In this document: one piece after another, positions 5,199 to 7,057 of the stretch | How the letters are laid out: every line of letters starts with the position of its first letter | Numbering within the stretch: the first letter of the stretch is position 1 | Source: Candidatus Gastranaerophilales bacterium | GTDB taxonomy: Bacteria > Cyanobacteriota > Vampirovibrionia > Gastranaerophilales > Gastranaerophilaceae | Assembly (NCBI GenBank): GCA_947628355.1 | Contig: CANQZO010000102.1 | Location: 1 to 7,057, forward strand | Length of the DNA: 7,057 bases | Direction: 5' to 3' | Translations under genes and position numbers: made by a program | Notes under the pieces: model-generated | Told to the model about the DNA's origin: nothing | The model's database searches: none | The model's input: the letters and a program-made list of their open reading frames with translations, nothing else

Positions 5199-5313
5199 AT
5201 TCTTCTTTTTTATCTGCACAATTAGGACAATTACAAGTTTCTCCGTCACATTGACAATTATCTCCGCAGGTGCAGTTTTCGCATTTACATTTTGGATTTG
5301 AACACTTTGCCAT
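5197..5313 (-). CDS. Small metallothionein-like Cys-rich peptide
   Basis: 38 residues starting MAKCSNPKCKC, with ten Cys at 4, 9, 11, 14, 16, 20, 22, 27, 29 and 32, no His and no aromatic residue: a metallothionein composition. Two copies of C-x4-C-x-C-x2-C (4-14 and 22-32) flank a linker carrying Cys16 and Cys20. The ATG at 5313 has a strong ribosome site, AAAGGAG (5327-5321), 7 nt upstream. Neither the cyanobacterial SmtA layout, which has His and aromatic residues, nor the longer mycobacterial MymT layout fits. The expected role is cytosolic binding of thiophilic metal. Copper is inferred from the CsoR-type operator in its promoter and the csoR gene directly downstream, as RicR controls MymT in mycobacteria. 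The gene is easily missed at this length. Its promoter, ribosome site and terminator all support it as real. Confidence 0.85.
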   Translation of the reverse strand: MAKCSNPKCKCENCTCGDNCQCDGETCNCPNCADKKEE

Positions 5314-5341
5314 ATTTTATCTCCTTTGTTTTTATATTTTT

Positions 5342-5370
5342 ATTATACCCCCTGGGAGTATATTTATCAA
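5342..5370 (-). promoter_or_regulatory. Promoter of the metallothionein-like gene
   Basis: On the minus strand TTGATA (5370-5365), a 17-bp spacer and TATAAT (5347-5342) form a near-consensus sigma-70 type promoter. Transcription should start near 5335, giving a leader of about 22 nt that includes the AAAGGAG ribosome site. The spacer and part of the -10 are covered by the CsoR-type operator. Confidence 0.75.
5345..5361. promoter_or_regulatory. CsoR-type operator
   Basis: ATACCCCCTGGGAGTAT is a 17-bp inverted repeat (ATACxCCC, centre T, GGGxGTAT) with one unmatched pair. It closely resembles CsoR operators such as that of the B. subtilis copZA promoter, where ATACCC and GGGTAT arms flank a G/C-rich centre. 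It is a G/C island in very AT-rich DNA and overlaps the first three bases of the -10 and most of the spacer, so bound repressor would block RNA polymerase. With csoR downstream, the natural reading is repression by apo-CsoR and relief by Cu(I). Confidence 0.8.
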
Positions 5371-5383
5371 GTTTAAAATATTT

Positions 5384-5407
5384 AAAAACCGCCTCATAAG
5401 AGGCGGT
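5384..5407 (-). terminator. Strong intrinsic terminator after the ferritin-like gene
   Basis: On the minus strand ACCGCCTC (5407-5400), loop TTAT and GAGGCGGT (5395-5388) make a perfect 8-bp G/C-rich stem, followed by a run of T (five, counting the last stem base) and then AAATATTTT. It lies 9 nt after the ferritin-like stop and separates that operon from the metallothionein promoter, whose -35 begins about 14 bp further on. Confidence 0.85.
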
Positions 5408-5416
5408 ATGAATTTA

Positions 5417-6718
5417 TTAATAATTTAAGAAATCCAAAGGCGGAATTTCCGTTATTTCTTCATATTTTTCAGCACTTACCGTATTAGGTGCCTGATATTC
5501 TTCTTCTAAGGAGTCCTCCAAGAGTTCGGACTGCATTTCAAGTAAGCTGTCATCAGCGCAGGCAATATCTCTGCCTATAGATTTAATTGAAAGATAAACA
5601 GCTTTTTCTGACGGAGCACCGTCTTCGTTTACTTTTTCCTGAACTTTATAGCTTGCCCAATCTTCATCAAGCTCATCGACAAAAGCATATTCGCCGTCTT
5701 CAATTACACGTTTTCCGACTTCATCTTTTAATACTTTAGCTACATATTTCTTTTGCGACATAAATCTGCAAGGGAGCACAAGCTCTGTTCCGATAACTTC
5801 CTCGGGGTCGCGTTTTTCGTATTTTTTAAACATCTCGGCAGCTGCTTGAAGGTGTCCGATTTCCATTTGCATCATTTCTTCCCAGATGAGTTTTAATCTT
5901 TCATCAACTTCATCTTCGTAGCAGTTGTAGTAATTGCAAACTTCGGTAAATTCGTGGAGCAGCCATTTTTCAAACATTGTTTCCGTCGGGTCAACTAAAG
6001 TTTCATACATCGTAACGTGTTCTTCTTCAACATCGCAAATTTCGGCATATAAACGTTTTAAATCGTTATTTCCGTACATAAATCCGTGCTCTGCGTAATA
6101 GTTATGAGTCTGCTGTTCGCCGGATATAAGAGTTAATATGTTTACTTTTGTTTGAGGCGCTGTTTTTTCCTTATCATAAGGTTTCCTTATTCTCAAAGCA
6201 TTACAGTTATGATGATATTGCGTGGGTCTGCCGATTACAACATCAGTCATTTTGTGCAAAATTTCGTTTGGGTCTGTTTCTTCTACCATATAAGCAAATT
6301 GCGAGTATCTGTATAAATGGTCAAAGTCTTCTAATAGTCCGAAATCAAAAGTTTCTTTTACATATTTATCGGGTTCATTCTGCGCAAGCCAAGCTGTTAA
6401 ATCAACTGCAACCTGCTCATAGCCTAAAGTTGTATCTAAAACAGTTTGATTCCAAGGAGTCAACCAATTAACCGTTGTTTGCTGCATATCTTCAATTCGT
6501 CTTGTACGAACAAGAAGTTTATTTAATTCCATATCGTCGGATTTTCTGACAAAACAATGCTTGAAAGTCCACGCTTCTGTTTCAATACCGTTCATTAAAA
6601 TTTGTCTTGTTCTTGTGTAGTTATCAGCTTCCATTCTGTTAAAAGGACGTTTGACTATATCATGCCAAGTTCTTATTTGTTTATCTATCGGAATACCTTT
6701 TTCTTTTAAAACATTCAT
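5417..6718 (-). CDS. Ferritin-like (probable di-iron) protein of unknown function
   Basis: 433 residues, acidic, no signal peptide or membrane segment. I do not recognise a named family. The middle is helical and rich in metal-ligand motifs: E201-x3-H205, E226, E231-x2-H234 (in EEEHV), E256 and E259 (HEFTEV), and E286-x2-H289 (MEIGH). Paired ExxH motifs on helices with extra Glu are the mark of the ferritin/rubrerythrin four-helix di-iron fold; helix pairing is my inference. About 100 residues before and 140 after this core are additional. The C-terminus (300-433) is a mixed acidic domain ending in a Glu/Asp-rich tail (389-433). The start is ATG 6718, preceded by GAAAGGA. It follows an unrecognised gene by 37 nt and ends at a strong terminator. 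Roles in iron or oxidative chemistry are possible. The neighbouring copper switch has separate transcription. Confidence 0.75.
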   Translation of the reverse strand: MNVLKEKGIPIDKQIRTWHDIVKRPFNRMEADNYTRTRQILMNGIETEAWTFKHCFVRKSDDMELNKLLVRTRRIEDMQQTTVNWLTPWNQTVLDTTLGYEQVAVDLTAWLAQNEPDKYVKETFDFGLLEDFDHLYRYSQFAYMVEETDPNEILHKMTDVVIGRPTQYHHNCNALRIRKPYDKEKTAPQTKVNILTLISGEQQTHNYYAEHGFMYGNNDLKRLYAEICDVEEEHVTMYETLVDPTETMFEKWLLHEFTEVCNYYNCYEDEVDERLKLIWEEMMQMEIGHLQAAAEMFKKYEKRDPEEVIGTELVLPCRFMSQKKYVAKVLKDEVGKRVIEDGEYAFVDELDEDWASYKVQEKVNEDGAPSEKAVYLSIKSIGRDIACADDSLLEMQSELLEDSLEEEYQAPNTVSAEKYEEITEIPPLDFLNY

Positions 6719-6755
6719 ATTTTATCCTTTCTTTTTTGAGTAAAACAGTAAATTT

Positions 6756-7057
6756 TTATAAGCAAAGTGCGTGGGCAAAGAGCTCGCCGACCTTGTGGTT
6801 ATAAAATCGCCCGTCATCTTTAGCAAACAGATTTTCCCAGTGACTTTCGGGAGTTCCGTCCAAGGAATATGACGGGTTTGTCATCATTATATGGTGGGTG
6901 TTTGTGTCGTATCTTAGAGGGAAAATATCGTTTGTCTGCATAAAACTCGGGAGTTTATCGCTTGCTTGATAAAACGCAAATAGTGCTGTATTTATCCTGT
7001 GAAGCCTTTGTTCATAAGATATTCCGCCCTCGTAATTATCATTTTCTATCTCAACCC
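6756..7057 (-). CDS. Unrecognised protein, C-terminal part only
   Basis: The frame is open from the window end to TAA at 6758-6756, giving 100 complete codons. An internal ATG at 6941 is not the start, because the same frame continues upstream with ordinary coding sequence (EGGISYEQRLHRINTALF and so on) to the edge. Visible features are a charged N-side (EIENDNYEGG), a helix-like stretch (SYEQRLHRINTALFAFYQ), the polar segments DTNTHHIMMTNPSY and SLDGTPESHWENLF, and an end in ELFAHALCL. It is rich in His, Asn and aromatic residues, with no membrane segment. I cannot assign a family. It is upstream of the ferritin-like gene on the same strand, 37 nt apart with no terminator between them, so the two are probably co-transcribed and may share a task. 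Confidence 0.65.
   Translation of the reverse strand, partial: VEIENDNYEGGISYEQRLHRINTALFAFYQASDKLPSFMQTNDIFPLRYDTNTHHIMMTNPSYSLDGTPESHWENLFAKDDGRFYNHKVGELFAHALCL

Noticed and set aside
6148..6471. 107-codon plus-strand reading frame inside the ferritin-like gene
   Set aside because: Antisense to a long real gene on the other strand, with no ribosome site or family resemblance.
6756..6941. Complete 61-residue protein starting at ATG 6941
   Set aside because: The frame stays open to the window end with coding-like sequence and no ribosome site precedes 6941, so the gene is partial instead.

Overview
The window is AT-rich DNA with mostly good Shine-Dalgarno sites, densely packed short operons on both strands, and no RNA genes, CRISPR array or insertion sequence that I can see. 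The best lineage hint is the 346-residue protein at 3417-4457. It carries an 'INFKG' motif just after its start and a second 'VSFKG' copy in mid-protein. I associate such FKG-tagged orphan proteins with gut Gastranaerophilales (Melainabacteria/Vampirovibrionia), but this is recognition from memory and a low-GC Firmicute or Elusimicrobium is not excluded.

Layout. (1) 1-1668, plus strand: a tightly coupled trio of an IspD/TarI-like cytidylyltransferase (start lies before the window), a short-chain dehydrogenase and a YjbQ/UPF0047 protein. The first two look like a split version of the bifunctional enzymes that make CDP-activated alditols for surface polysaccharide. (2) 1669-1946, between genes: a decayed 5' fragment of an aldo/keto reductase on the minus strand, then a possible promoter. 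(3) 1947-2738, plus: a DUF1796 papain-like cysteine-peptidase-fold protein, a family I associate with polysaccharide loci. Its 3' end overlaps the convergent pnuC vitamin transporter (2701-3396, minus). (4) pnuC and the FKG-motif protein (3417-4457) diverge from only 20 bp. A palindromic TATAAT box sits exactly 6 nt from each ATG. A SnoaL-like protein (4454-4864) follows in an ATGA overlap.

(5) 4874-5370, minus: the most striking part. A Cys-rich 38-residue metallothionein-like peptide (5197-5313) lies just upstream of a CsoR-type Cu(I)-sensing repressor (4874-5158). The peptide's promoter (TTGATA, 17 bp, TATAAT) contains a 17-bp inverted repeat, ATACCCCCTGGGAGTAT, of the CsoR operator type. 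A hairpin terminator follows the peptide gene, and csoR then has its own extended -10. Together this reads as a self-contained copper-responsive metallothionein switch, built like mycobacterial RicR-MymT but with an unrelated-looking metallothionein. (6) 5384-7057, minus: a large acidic protein with ferritin-like ExxH motifs, preceded in its operon by an unrecognised gene cut by the window end, and closed by a strong terminator.

No gene-free stretch exceeds 300 bases; the longest is 1669-1946.
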